Source of the DNA: JBOFSQ01 sp051651625
GTDB lineage: Bacteria > Planctomycetota > Planctomycetia > Pirellulales > Thermoguttaceae
Assembly: GCA_051651625.1 (NCBI GenBank)
Contig: JBOFSQ010000016.1
Location: 18,058 to 82,057 of the forward strand
Reading direction: 5' to 3'
Length of the DNA: 64,000 nt
Below the pieces are notes generated by a model, which was not told the DNA's origin, did not search any database, and saw only the letters and a list, made by a program, of their open reading frames with translations. The position numbers and the translations under genes were made by a program. Shown piece by piece: positions 11,008 through 21,203 of this stretch (the stretch's first letter is position 1; the number at the start of each line of letters is the position of its first letter).

Positions 11008-14000
11008 ATGGGCTGCTTTGCTGGTGTACGAAATACGCCATTGTGGACGTTCTGTAGATTAAACATTGCTCGCGCAGCAGTGATGGGATTCGTGTGCGCC
11101 GCAACGCTTCCCGCCTTCGCCGCCGTTCAGACCGTCACAAACTCAAACGACACTGGGGCTGGCTCGTTCCGCACCACCTACACTGCGGCGGGTGTGGGCG
11201 ACACGATCAACTTCAATGCTGGCATCAATCCTATCCTGACCAGTACATTCATCACGCTCACCAAGGGAAATCTCTCGGTGAACGGGAACGATACGTTCGT
11301 AGGCGGGATTGGAGCCGCAATCACCGGACTGGGCGGAACGTCTGCGAATCTGCTAACGCTTTCGTCGCAGGTCGATACGATAGTCAACGCAGCCCGCACT
11401 GGCGGTCTCACCAAGATTGACACGTCCGCCGCTGCGGGTTCGCAGCAAATCTTCCGCGCAACCAACGCCGCAAACGGTTTGTCGCTTGACGCACTCTTCA
11501 TCACCGCCCAAGGAAACCCGCTCTATTCACCATTTGCTAGTCACTATACCGGCCTCATTACGCAGTATACAAACGCACAACCAACACTGATAAAGGATGT
11601 AACCAACAGCGTGTTTTCGAGTTCTGTCGCCGGTACAACTTTGACCGGCATAGCTCCTAACGAAATAGCCTCCGTAGCCTTGGTGGTGTTAGCAAACGGG
11701 GCCGCTACGTCTGGCGACATAAATAAAGTCGAGAACGCAATCTTCTCAAACATCAGCGGAAATGCAACCAATAGCTGGTATTCGGGGACTGCGGTTAACG
11801 TACACGCAACCAGCTCATCTCCAAACTTTATAACTTGCACGCTCGGTACTGTCAACAATTGCGTATTCGACAAAATCTCGTCCACAATCTCGACTGGCAC
11901 AAACGGGTATTTGCTTGGTGGCGTTGTCAGCGTGAACTCCGATTATGGCACCGCGATTATCGGCGGCATCAGCAATTCCATATTCAACGACATCAAATCT
12001 ACAACAACGGGCACGCAAAGCATCTACGGCGGTGCGGTCTACGCGGGGACATATACCGCCGCATCTAACAACAATCTAACCGTCGGGTATATCACCGATA
12101 CGCTTTTCAACAAGTTCGCAATCTCTGGACAGAGTGTCATGGGTGGCGCGGTTGTCGCTCACGTTGCGAACGGGTCAAACGCTACAACTGCTCTCTATGT
12201 TGGGCCTATCACACGGAGCGTCTTCAACGACTTCAGCGTCACCGCTCGCGGCGGTGCGATCACTGGCGGAGTCGTCGCTGCCTCTGTAATTGGCGGTGCG
12301 GGAAACACACGCATCGACACGGTTGACACTTGCACGTTCACCAACTTGAATATGAACGCCACCGCCGCAATTACCGGCGGTGTCATCGCGGCAAACTCTG
12401 TGAGTAACTTCGCCACCATCAGCGAAATCAAAAACTCGACGTTCGATACGCTGACGCTCACTGCGGGTACAAATATCTTTGGCGGCGCAATCGCCGCCTA
12501 CACCGGAAACGCCAACGCAACTATCGGCAACGTCACCGACTCGACGTTCAACAACTTGACGCTCACGTCGTCTAATCAGGTCTCTGGCGGCGTGATTGCG
12601 GCGTCGAGCGGTGCCGTCGGAGTTGTGGGGAATGCGCTCACCATCGGTACTATCACCAGCAGCGACTTCACGAACGTCACGGTCAAAGCGACTGCGGCGA
12701 CTTCTGATATTGTCGGCGGCGCAGTTGCCGCGAGCGACGTTATTGCCAATGCTGTTGTCGCAACAACGGTAAACGGAATCGTGTCGTCAAAGTTTGAGAC
12801 GCTCAATCTCACGTCGGGGCGTGACATCTTTGGTGGTGCAGTTCTCGCGCGGAGTGTGAACGCCGCCGCAACTGTTGGCAACGTCACAGATTCAAGTTTC
12901 AAGACTCTAACGCTAACGCCGGGCGCGGCGGGGAACGTCTACGGCGGTGCGGTGAGTGCGTACAATGTTTCAACCGTAGCCGGACGAGATGCCAGTGTTG
13001 GGAACATCACAACGTCAACGTTTGATGGAATCAATATCACACGCGGCGCGAACATTTATGGCGGATTTGTAAGTGCGGTCAACACTGGTTCACTCGCTAC
13101 TGCGTCGGTCGGTACGATTACCAGCAGTGACTTCCGCAACATCGACGCCACGGCAACGACGTACATCTACGGCGGTGCAGTTGGCGTGTGGGAGAATCAG
13201 CTTGGGACGGCGGGGACATCGAAGATCGAAGTCGGCGACATCGACAAAAGCAACTTTGAAAACATCAAACTGAACGCTACATCAGCGTCGAGCGACATCG
13301 CTGGCGGTGCGGTGGGGCTTGTCGCCACCACTGGTGCAAATGGTAACACGAGGGCGAATATCGGCAACGTTAGCAATTCTGCGTTCACCGATCTAACGCT
13401 AAGCGCAGGGCGCGACATCTACGGCGGTGCGGCTGGTATCTACACCTCCAACGCCGCCGCAACGATTGGCAACATTTCGGGAATCACGTCGTTCAAAGCA
13501 TTCACGCTCAACTCACGCGACATCTACGGTGGAGCAGTCTTGGCGTTCTCTGCAAGCAACGTCGCCACTATCGGAACGATTGCAAACGCGACGTTCGACA
13601 CACTCAATCTCACTGCGACGCGCGACATCTTCGGCGGCGCAGTCTTCGCACGCGCCGGAAACGCCGCCGCAACTGTCGGCGATATTTCTGGCTCGACGTT
13701 CAAGACTCTCACGCTCACGCCGGGCGCGGCTGGTACGATTCATGGTGGTGCGGTTAGTGCGTACAATTCGTCGGCTGGAACTTTCGCCCGCGTCGGGAAC
13801 ATCGGCACGACAACGTTTGACGCCATCAACGTCGTTCGCAGTGCGAACGTCTACGGCGGCGCAATCTCCGCACGCAACACGACGAACGGAGCGAACGCCG
13901 CAATCGGCGCGATTACTGGCACAACGTTCCAAGACATGACTGTCAAGGCAACAACGTCGATAAATGGTGCCGTCGTCTATTCGTCGGGGAGCATCGACAA

Positions 14001-17000
14001 AATATCGGGCGTTGCGTTTGAGCGTGTCAACGTGAAGAACGGCGCATCGACGGGAGCCGCCGTAAGCGGGAGTTTGGTCTACGCAGGGACGACAATCAAT
14101 ACACTCGAAAACTTGACCATCGACATCGGAAAGCTCCCGAAAAATGTCGCCGCGATTCTCGTTCAAAACACTGGCGGTCAAGCGACTGCTGCAACGCTCG
14201 GCGGAGCACTCACGATTAAGGGAATCGCGTCATTCGGGCCGGGAAGCGGCTCGGTTTTGAAGGCGAGTCTCTTGCCGACACTCCACACCGTCTTGCCGCC
14301 TTACACCGTAGTCGAAACGACGAACGCCGCTGGTACGCTCGCAAACACGTTCACGCTAACTAACACCAGCGACCCAGCACCAACCGCATACGACTTCATT
14401 GCCGAAACAACTGTCGTTAACGGCTACAAGACCGCAGACAACAAAAAGTACATCATCGAGGGAACAGCTGACCTCGTGCTCGCGTGGACTGGCGGCGGCA
14501 AAACTGCCGGAACCGGAAACTTCACTATCGCCGCCGGCGACCCACTCGACGGATTTGAAATCGACGTTCCACTCGCCAACCAAGCGGTGCCAGTCGGCGG
14601 ATTCAATTCGCTCTGGGATGGAAAGAGTCTCACCAAACTCGGCACCGGAACAATCGTACTGTCGTCAACAAACACATACACCGGTGGCTCAACGGTCGAA
14701 GCCGGAACGCTCAAGATCGGCAAAGTCGGTCTCTTCGACGCGACAGCGAGTACGCAAAATCTCGGCACCGGTACTGTCAACATCAAAACCGCTGGCACTA
14801 TCGACGTGAAAACGGCGAGCAGTTACACGTTCGAGAACGAACTTGTTGGCAGTGGAAAACTCGTCGTCGATAACGGCGCAACGGCGAACACGTTTGCATT
14901 CGGAACGGCTGTCGGCGATGCGTTTACGGGCGTCGTCTCGCTGAAGAATAACACGTTCATTTTGGCTGGCGACAACACGTTTGCACTAACGCGGGCCACA
15001 CTCGACATACAAACCGGAAACCTCACCAGAGTCGGTACGTTCACCGCTGTTGAACCAGATCAGCACATCGGCAATCTGTGGATGAACGGCGGACGGCTCG
15101 ACTTCAACATCACCATCGGCGACCCCGCAGCCAAAGGGATTATCGTCAGTGCCGACGAGTTACATCTCAACTCCGGTGGGGCGGCGATCACGCTCGGCGT
15201 CTTCCGCAAACCAGATGTACACGACATCAACTCGCAATATCTTTTAGAGCACGCTTCGGATGTCAAACTCGCACAGCTTATTCAGGCACAAATCGGTCGC
15301 GTCACCGGAGTTGCCTCCGACATCAAACTCCTCGACATCGCTACCGGAAGCGAAATTAACACTGTCGATCCAGCAACCATCAATATATGGCAAGACGGAT
15401 TACACGTTGCTGATGGCATCTACGATGTCGGTCTAGCCGACACCGACCCCGGAAAAGGCGGCGACGCCGACGGTCTATACTTGGCTTACCAGCTCAAGGT
15501 AGTCAAGCTAATCACTACCGGTAACGATGCACTCATTCTCGCGCCACGACCGGGCGCAGTCGGTAAATCGACCGAGTTAGAGGCCAAAGTTACCGGCACT
15601 GGCGATCTTATCATCAAGGCCGGAACCGTTGCGACGGGGCAAGGATTGGTCGCGCTAACGAAAAAAGACAACGACTACACCGGTGCAACAACAATTCTCA
15701 CCGGTACGCTACGTTGCCTCAATGACGACGTGTTGGGCGACACCAGTTCGTTAACTCTCCACGATGGTACGACACTCAACACCGATGGTTTTGCGCAAGA
15801 TGTCGGCGCGCTTCACGGACTTACTCCGAACACAAACATCGTTCTTGACAACGGCGGTTCGCTCACGATTCGTGGCGACGCCGACAGTTATTTTGACGGC
15901 ATCATCAGCGGCAACGGCGGACAGGTCGTTTTGCAAGGCGGGACATTCACGCTTCTCGGCGACAACACCTACACCGGCGGGACACGTCTCGAAGGCGGTG
16001 TGCTAGAAATAGCGGCCAACACCGCGATTGGTTCCGGCGACCTGACAATGCTCGATGGTTCAACACTTCGCACAATCGCTCCAGACATCGCACCGGTTGT
16101 CGTCATCGACAAAAAAGTTGTCGCCGAAAACTCGATAACGTTTGACACTCAGGGATCGAACGAACTGCAACTCGTCGGCGAATTCGTCGGGACTGATGTC
16201 ACGTTCAACAAGACCGGCACCGGCACGATGCTACTCGACAACACCACAATCGGTGGAATTGATCGCATGAACGTGAGTGGTGGGCTGCTGGTGATCGGTT
16301 CGGATGTTAACCGTTTGGCGTTTGCGAACACTTCCGTATTCGTCGCAGTGGGGGCGAACCTCACTGGTACAGAATCGGTCGGCGATTCCGAAAATCACGG
16401 CACGATCCACGCCTACAACGTACTCAATTCCACCGCGCCACTCGGCAATCTCACGGTCGGTTCACTCGACAACCACGGTGCGATTCGACTCAACGGTTCG
16501 CAAATTGGAAACACGCTCACGGTCAACGGTGACTTCACTGGTCGCGCGGGGAGTTCGTTATTCATCAACACCGTACTCGGCTACGACAACTCACCGACCG
16601 ACAAACTGATACTTGATGGTGGTAACGCATCGGGGAAGACGCTGGTTTATGTCAGTATCAGAGATGCGAGTGCTGGCCACCTCAAAGACGGCATTCGGAT
16701 CGTCGAGACGCGAAACGGGGCGACGACCGATGCTGATTCGTTTGTGTTGGGGCGTCGCGTGGTGGCGGGTGCGTTCAATTATTCGTTGCGGCGAGATGTA
16801 GTGCCAGCGTCGCCAGACGATTGGTTTCTCACCAACAAACTTGGCGACATTTTAGACTACCGCGACGAGGCGTCGCTGTTTGGCAGTTTGTCGCGGACGA
16901 CGATGGAATACAACGACGCCGTAATCGGGACGTATCACCGGCGTATGGGGGCGACGGGGAACACTTACGATCCGACGATTCGGTGGCGGAATTATGTTTG

Positions 17001-17853
17001 GACGCGGACAATCGGCCAGATTGGTAGCGGCGGTGCTGATCGCGGTCTCTACGGCGGCGACGTACAGTTTCAGAGTAAACTTGGTGCGTTTCAGTTGGGT
17101 TACGATTTTTGGGCGCGTTCGAGCGAAGTTTACCGTGCTAGTTGGGGAGCGTACTTCACGACGGGTCAGAGTTTCAATGATGTTTGGCATCGCAACGTCG
17201 ATGGCGACGTGATGAAGGCAGGACGCAGTAACATGTCGGCGCAATCGGTGGGTCTGTACTTCACTCGTGTTGGTCGTGACGGTGCGTATGCCGACGTGGT
17301 TTGGCAAGCGAACTACTACGACACGCAGGTCTCACCGGTGTCGAGTGTTCGGCAGTCACAAGCGGGTTGGGGAACGGCGGCGTCGCTGGAGACGGGTTGG
17401 ACGAAGATTTTGGGGCCGAGCGGATTTTCTGTTGAGCCGCAGGTTCAGTTTATCTATCAGTTCACCGGACGCGATTCGTTCATTTTGGACGACGACGAGT
17501 TTCACCAGCACCCAACTTACGTTGTCTTCGACGACGCACACAGCGGCACGGCGCGGGTGAGTTTGCGTATGGCGATGCCGTGCTCGACGCTGCACGGCAA
17601 GACGCTCTATGCGTGGGTGACGCCGGGCGTGATTCAATCTATTGGCAGTCCAACGAAGATTGGTTTCGTCTCAAGTGACGAGCGAGTTTCGCTTGTCAAC
17701 GCGCTTCCGCCGTGTCGTGTGGGATTCGATTGGGGAATCGACGGTGCAATTACGCAAAACATCGATCTCACGATCACCGCTGGCGCATACCGCGCCGTCA
17801 CAACGCCGACCGTAACACTCGCAGGCAACGCAAGTTTGCGAGTGAAGTTTTAG
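11008..17853 (+). CDS. Giant autotransporter with internal repeats and C-terminal beta-barrel
   Basis: A predicted surface-exposed type V secretion protein of about 2281 residues. The N-terminus has a signal peptide ending LPAFA. The passenger starts with a segment resembling beta-helix entry sequences, then carries about 17 repeats of 37-45 residues with the pattern GGAV-A...ATIGNIT-STF-LTLTA (DNA about 11600-14000). Next come autotransporter-associated repeats such as LGTGTIVLSSTNTYTGGST and GDNTYTGGTRLEGGVL. The last 300 residues form a beta-barrel beginning near RWRNYVWTRTIG and ending in Phe (SLRVKF), the usual outer-membrane signal. I chose the ATG at 11008; an in-frame GTG at 10957 would add 17 residues. 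Likely role is adhesion or a surface coat; no partner gene is adjacent. Confidence 0.9.
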   Translation: MGCFAGVRNTPLWTFCRLNIARAAVMGFVCAATLPAFAAVQTVTNSNDTGAGSFRTTYTAAGVGDTINFNAGINPILTSTFITLTKGNLSVNGNDTFVGGIGAAITGLGGTSANLLTLSSQVDTIVNAARTGGLTKIDTSAAAGSQQIFRATNAANGLSLDALFITAQGNPLYSPFASHYTGLITQYTNAQPTLIKDVTNSVFSSSVAGTTLTGIAPNEIASVALVVLANGAATSGDINKVENAIFSNISGNATNSWYSGTAVNVHATSSSPNFITCTLGTVNNCVFDKISSTISTGTNGYLLGGVVSVNSDYGTAIIGGISNSIFNDIKSTTTGTQSIYGGAVYAGTYTAASNNNLTVGYITDTLFNKFAISGQSVMGGAVVAHVANGSNATTALYVGPITRSVFNDFSVTARGGAITGGVVAASVIGGAGNTRIDTVDTCTFTNLNMNATAAITGGVIAANSVSNFATISEIKNSTFDTLTLTAGTNIFGGAIAAYTGNANATIGNVTDSTFNNLTLTSSNQVSGGVIAASSGAVGVVGNALTIGTITSSDFTNVTVKATAATSDIVGGAVAASDVIANAVVATTVNGIVSSKFETLNLTSGRDIFGGAVLARSVNAAATVGNVTDSSFKTLTLTPGAAGNVYGGAVSAYNVSTVAGRDASVGNITTSTFDGINITRGANIYGGFVSAVNTGSLATASVGTITSSDFRNIDATATTYIYGGAVGVWENQLGTAGTSKIEVGDIDKSNFENIKLNATSASSDIAGGAVGLVATTGANGNTRANIGNVSNSAFTDLTLSAGRDIYGGAAGIYTSNAAATIGNISGITSFKAFTLNSRDIYGGAVLAFSASNVATIGTIANATFDTLNLTATRDIFGGAVFARAGNAAATVGDISGSTFKTLTLTPGAAGTIHGGAVSAYNSSAGTFARVGNIGTTTFDAINVVRSANVYGGAISARNTTNGANAAIGAITGTTFQDMTVKATTSINGAVVYSSGSIDKISGVAFERVNVKNGASTGAAVSGSLVYAGTTINTLENLTIDIGKLPKNVAAILVQNTGGQATAATLGGALTIKGIASFGPGSGSVLKASLLPTLHTVLPPYTVVETTNAAGTLANTFTLTNTSDPAPTAYDFIAETTVVNGYKTADNKKYIIEGTADLVLAWTGGGKTAGTGNFTIAAGDPLDGFEIDVPLANQAVPVGGFNSLWDGKSLTKLGTGTIVLSSTNTYTGGSTVEAGTLKIGKVGLFDATASTQNLGTGTVNIKTAGTIDVKTASSYTFENELVGSGKLVVDNGATANTFAFGTAVGDAFTGVVSLKNNTFILAGDNTFALTRATLDIQTGNLTRVGTFTAVEPDQHIGNLWMNGGRLDFNITIGDPAAKGIIVSADELHLNSGGAAITLGVFRKPDVHDINSQYLLEHASDVKLAQLIQAQIGRVTGVASDIKLLDIATGSEINTVDPATINIWQDGLHVADGIYDVGLADTDPGKGGDADGLYLAYQLKVVKLITTGNDALILAPRPGAVGKSTELEAKVTGTGDLIIKAGTVATGQGLVALTKKDNDYTGATTILTGTLRCLNDDVLGDTSSLTLHDGTTLNTDGFAQDVGALHGLTPNTNIVLDNGGSLTIRGDADSYFDGIISGNGGQVVLQGGTFTLLGDNTYTGGTRLEGGVLEIAANTAIGSGDLTMLDGSTLRTIAPDIAPVVVIDKKVVAENSITFDTQGSNELQLVGEFVGTDVTFNKTGTGTMLLDNTTIGGIDRMNVSGGLLVIGSDVNRLAFANTSVFVAVGANLTGTESVGDSENHGTIHAYNVLNSTAPLGNLTVGSLDNHGAIRLNGSQIGNTLTVNGDFTGRAGSSLFINTVLGYDNSPTDKLILDGGNASGKTLVYVSIRDASAGHLKDGIRIVETRNGATTDADSFVLGRRVVAGAFNYSLRRDVVPASPDDWFLTNKLGDILDYRDEASLFGSLSRTTMEYNDAVIGTYHRRMGATGNTYDPTIRWRNYVWTRTIGQIGSGGADRGLYGGDVQFQSKLGAFQLGYDFWARSSEVYRASWGAYFTTGQSFNDVWHRNVDGDVMKAGRSNMSAQSVGLYFTRVGRDGAYADVVWQANYYDTQVSPVSSVRQSQAGWGTAASLETGWTKILGPSGFSVEPQVQFIYQFTGRDSFILDDDEFHQHPTYVVFDDAHSGTARVSLRMAMPCSTLHGKTLYAWVTPGVIQSIGSPTKIGFVSSDERVSLVNALPPCRVGFDWGIDGAITQNIDLTITAGAYRAVTTPTVTLAGNASLRVKF

Positions 17854-17872
17854 TACGCAGTTACCGCGCATA

Positions 17873-17995
17873 ACAGCCCGAAACGTAGCGTAGCGATAGC
17901 GGAGCGTAGTGAGGGAAGTGAAGACTCTGCGTCCACAAAACCTGACGTTAACGTCGTCGTTTCCCTCACTCCGCTCCGCTACGTTTCGGGCTGTT
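17873..17995. terminator. Large inverted repeat downstream of the autotransporter
   Basis: The left arm ACAGCCCGAAACGTAGCG with GGAGCGTAGTGAGGGAA is mirrored at 17961-17995 by TTCCCTCACTCCGCTCC and GCTACGTTTCGGGCTGT. It starts 20 bp after the stop codon and could end transcription, but it lacks a T run and may be another repeat element. Confidence 0.55.
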
Positions 17996-18177
17996 GTACG
18001 AAGCGCGTTTGTGAAATGGTGTACTAGTGCCTTGGCAAGTTGAAATCTTTGGATTGCCGTTTTTTTCGGACAAAACGGCCCCCGATTCGTCCTATACTGC
18101 GTGGGGCCACTTGTTTTTGATCGCGTAACGTGTCAAATGGTGGGCGGAATGTTAATGGCCCCGTCACGGAATCGCGT

Positions 18178-18651
18178 ATGGACCGAGTCGAGTTGGAACG
18201 TCTATTTTGCGACCTCGCGCCGGGCCTGCTCCTGTTTGCGAAGCAGTGGGGAGTCTGCGACGCCGAAGACATCGTGCAAGACGCAATGGCAAAACTGGCC
18301 CAACAAAACATACCACCAAACTTCCCGAAGGCGTGGCTCTATCGTGCCGTCCGAAACGCAATCATCGACCGTTCGCGGCGTGCAAAACTCGCGGTGAAAA
18401 TCGAGACAACGGAAAGCTGGTTTGATTCCGTCCCCGAAGAGCAGCAGCGAACTCCACCTTTTGACGACATCGAACTAACCGCCGCACTCGCCCAGCTTGA
18501 AGCGACGCAGCGAGAAATAGTCGTGGCGAAAATCTGGGGCGATATGACGTTCCGAGAAATCGCCGAACTTTTGGGACGACCAAACAGCTCCATCCACGAC
18601 GACTATAAATCCGCCATCAAAAAACTGAAACAGATACTCACCAATGAATGA
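18178..18651 (+). CDS. ECF-type RNA polymerase sigma factor
   Basis: A short sigma-70 family protein of 157 residues. Region 2 is visible as AEDIVQDAMAKLAQQ and AWLYRAVRNAIIDRSRR, and region 4 as LEATQREIVVAKIWGDMTF, REIAELLGRPNSSIHDDY and KSAIKKLKQIL. There is no region 3, as usual for ECF factors. The ATG at 18178 (MDRVELERLF) fits the family; a GTG at 18130 would add 16 residues with no similarity. It overlaps the next gene by 8 bp, so the two are co-translated, and that neighbour is a candidate anti-sigma or partner protein. Planctomycetes carry many such pairs. Confidence 0.88.
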   Translation: MDRVELERLFCDLAPGLLLFAKQWGVCDAEDIVQDAMAKLAQQNIPPNFPKAWLYRAVRNAIIDRSRRAKLAVKIETTESWFDSVPEEQQRTPPFDDIELTAALAQLEATQREIVVAKIWGDMTFREIAELLGRPNSSIHDDYKSAIKKLKQILTNE

Positions 18652-19036
18652 AGTCGAGTTTGAAAATACACTCCGAATGTTTCGTCCGAAGCCGTTCGGC
18701 GTTTGTGACAAGACGCACCGAGGCCACGCGGCAGCGTACTGGTCGCGTTCGCGCCACGTCGCAACTATCGCCGCGAGCCTGTGCAGTTTCTTGCTGGGGA
18801 TTGCGTTTGCGTATACATTCCTATTTCCGAAAGACGGCGTTGACTCGATCAAATCGGTATCGTCTACGTCGCCGAAAATCGTCTACGTCATGCCAACGGA
18901 CGAACAGTTGGACGCAATCCGAACACCACGCGACTTGCTTGCTTGTCGCCTCGTGACGACATCAGTAGTACCAACCATCCCGCAACCCGCGATACTTTCC
19001 GCGATACGTTCGCTTGAACACGATGAGTGGAGATGA
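18644..19036 (+). CDS. Small single-pass membrane protein, possible anti-sigma partner
   Basis: A 130-residue protein whose start codon lies inside the end of the ECF sigma gene. It has a soluble N-terminal part of about 40 residues, one membrane segment around residues 40-62 (VATIAASLCSFLLGIAFAY), and a C-terminal outer part. No zinc-binding HxxxCxxC motif typical of ZAS anti-sigma factors is seen. The function is inferred only from the overlap with the sigma gene and the topology. Confidence 0.7.
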   Translation: MNEVEFENTLRMFRPKPFGVCDKTHRGHAAAYWSRSRHVATIAASLCSFLLGIAFAYTFLFPKDGVDSIKSVSSTSPKIVYVMPTDEQLDAIRTPRDLLACRLVTTSVVPTIPQPAILSAIRSLEHDEWR

Positions 19037-19486
19037 GGCGAGCGGCGGGTGTAAACCCGCCGGTGGAATCGCGGGCACGGCACGCTTCGTCATGCCCGCG
19101 TACTCGGCGGGCATCCAGAGAGTAACGCCGCAAGCAGACGCGGTTAGCGTTGCCGCGTAGCGGCAGCAAGAACTTAGCCGTGGGTGAGCGGAGCGAACCC
19201 ACGGTAGGCCCCCCAAACACCAGAAAGCCCCAACGGGGCGCAATAATTGGAAGCATGCACAACGTCTCTTGCGCCCCGTTGGGGCTACGAATTCTGTTGT
19301 GGTCGTGTACCGTGGGTTCGCGGAGTACCACTCACCCACGGCTAAGTTCTTGCGCACCTTTGGTGCTTCGGATTCGATGCGGAGTGTCAATCGAGTTAGC
19401 AACATTTTCGTTCTGGATTCCCGCCTACGCGGGAATGACGAAACGTCGCGTGTCAATGTCCAACCGGCGGGTCTACACCCGCCACC
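19037..19486. repeat. Concentric nested repeat block (families E and B inside an outer palindrome)
   Basis: Four layers of inverted arms surround one another. Outermost: GGCGGGTGTAAACCCGCCGG at 19041 opposite CCGGCGGGTCTACACCCGCC at 19464. Second: family-E arms CCCGCGTACTCGGCGGGCAT (about 19095) opposite ATTCCCGCCTACGCGGGAAT (about 19417). Third: family-B arms AACTTAGCCGTGGGTGAGCG (19171) and CGCTCACCCACGGCTAAG-like at 19330-19350. Innermost: AGCCCCAACGGGGCGCAA and its complement. The block fills the gap between the two genes. Confidence 0.75.
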
Positions 19487-19511
19487 ATCAACCAACATCA
19501 AGGAGCAAACA

Positions 19512-21164
19512 ATGACTACGAAAAAATGGTACGGCCACAAATTAACTTGGTTACTCGCTGGCATCAGTTGTGTTGCTGCGTTGTGTCGCCACACTTCTGC
19601 GGACGAATCGGAAGTTGAACACAAAATTGTTCACGGACGAATTCTCGACGAGTCGGGAAAACCCGTCGCAGGAGCGATTGTCAGGCACAGTTCGTATGAA
19701 GAAGATGACGATTTCGCCACCTCCGATACCGAAGGTCGCTTTTCGCTGCCAAAGCTCCGCCCCGAACGTTGGACATTCTTGTGGGCGATTTCTGCCGAAG
19801 GCGATCTCTTGGGAACAGGGCATCTGCTCGAAATGCAAGAGGGAGATAGAGACGTTCCTGAAGTGGTTATCACGCTCAAGTCAAACGTCCGCACAATTAC
19901 GGGGAAAGTGGTTGACGAAAATGGACAACCTATCGCCGGCGCGGTGGTCGGTGGTGCAGGACAGTGTGCAGAACCGATTCGGGTAAAAAGTGATGCTGAA
20001 GGAAAGTTCCGTTTTCCTTGGCCAAGTGAAGAAACATTGCAGCGAGTCTACGCATTCAAAAAAGGTGTCGGATTCGATTTTGCCGGAACCGATGAGCCAG
20101 ACGAGGCGCAAGAAATTATCGTTCCCGAAAAAATCGACAACGGCCCTTTCACGTTGGTACTTCAGCAGCCGCAAACCGTGAAAATTCGTGTCGTTGACGA
20201 AGCTGGCGAACCGATTCAGGGGGCGCATGTTTCGCCGTGGTTGATTGATAAAAACACTACCCAAAGCGGGAGAAATCACACCAATTTCAATACAGCGCAA
20301 GGACCGTGGGGCGTCACATCTTTCACCGACGAAAATGGCATTGCGACGTTCGATTGGATTCCAACCGCTAACACTTCACAAATAACTTTCACAGCGTATG
20401 GAAATTACCGGTCTGGAAATCGGATGAAAGATGGTGTCGTCTGTTATTTTGGAAGTAATCGTGTTCGTTACGAACCGAACGCCGCGAGCAATAATTGGTG
20501 GGAATATGAGGAGTGCAAAAACGGTAAATGCTTTCTCGTGAAAGAAGGCGAAACGGAAAAATGGATTTATGAAACGGACGAAGCGGGCGTCGTCAAACTC
20601 ACACTTCCGAAACTGGCACGCATTCAAGGGACAGTGAAATACTCCGACGGCACCCCCGCTGCGCGTGTGATGATTTCCCGAAAAGACCATGATCGTTGTG
20701 GGCACGGAATCCGTTTTTCTGACGAGAACGGAAACTTTGATTTGCGTGAAAACCTCGGTACGAAACTGAATCTTGCAGTCGAGAGCCAAAAGGAATGCCT
20801 GCCCACTCTGTTCGCCTACGACGTGGGAGATGGAACAGAAGTTCAACAGTTGGATTTTGTCTTGCAAAAAGGGGTAAAACTTACTGGAACGATCCTCGAC
20901 GCTGAAGGAAAACCGTTGCAAGGCGTGTACACAATTTGGATTAACGAAAAGAATCCAGACCCGAATTTTCCTAAAGATTCTGTGACTAGGCAGACGGGGA
21001 ATTTCGGACGCCCGCAAATACAATCGGTGTACGAGTACATTCTTCCGCCGGGCACGTTTGCGGTGATGGTTCAGTACCAAGACCAACGTAGTGAACTACA
21101 CACAATCGAAGTGAAGGCCGAACAAACGGGTGAAATCAGACTTGACCTTCAACTGAAGAAGTGA
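19512..21164 (+). CDS. Secreted protein with several carboxypeptidase-regulatory-like (Ig-fold) domains
   Basis: A 550-residue protein with an N-terminal membrane/signal segment (WLLAGISCVAALC). At least four repeats of the CarboxypepD_reg fold follow: VHGRILDESGKPVAGAIV, ITGKVVDENGQPIAGAVV, IRVVDEAGEPIQGAHV and LTGTILDAEGKPLQGVY. Such modules are common in planctomycete exported proteins and usually act in binding or structure rather than catalysis. The start at 19512 is set by AAGGAG eight bases upstream; the frame further upstream runs through a repeat. The first 63 bp, covering leader and MTTKKWY, are nearly identical to those of the next gene. Specific function unknown. Confidence 0.82.
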   Translation: MTTKKWYGHKLTWLLAGISCVAALCRHTSADESEVEHKIVHGRILDESGKPVAGAIVRHSSYEEDDDFATSDTEGRFSLPKLRPERWTFLWAISAEGDLLGTGHLLEMQEGDRDVPEVVITLKSNVRTITGKVVDENGQPIAGAVVGGAGQCAEPIRVKSDAEGKFRFPWPSEETLQRVYAFKKGVGFDFAGTDEPDEAQEIIVPEKIDNGPFTLVLQQPQTVKIRVVDEAGEPIQGAHVSPWLIDKNTTQSGRNHTNFNTAQGPWGVTSFTDENGIATFDWIPTANTSQITFTAYGNYRSGNRMKDGVVCYFGSNRVRYEPNAASNNWWEYEECKNGKCFLVKEGETEKWIYETDEAGVVKLTLPKLARIQGTVKYSDGTPAARVMISRKDHDRCGHGIRFSDENGNFDLRENLGTKLNLAVESQKECLPTLFAYDVGDGTEVQQLDFVLQKGVKLTGTILDAEGKPLQGVYTIWINEKNPDPNFPKDSVTRQTGNFGRPQIQSVYEYILPPGTFAVMVQYQDQRSELHTIEVKAEQTGEIRLDLQLKK

Positions 21165-21203
21165 TGCAACAGTTCACGATTTTCACAACAGCATACATTG
21201 TGA

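Noticed and set aside
17873..17995. Insertion-sequence remnant
   Set aside because: Only an inverted repeat is visible; there is no transposase fragment and no target duplication that I can see, so it is listed as a possible terminator.
18962..19624. Long minus-strand frame over the repeats near 19 kb
   Set aside because: It is composed of family E and B repeat sequence; similar frames arise in the other copies (30330, 39266, 45318).
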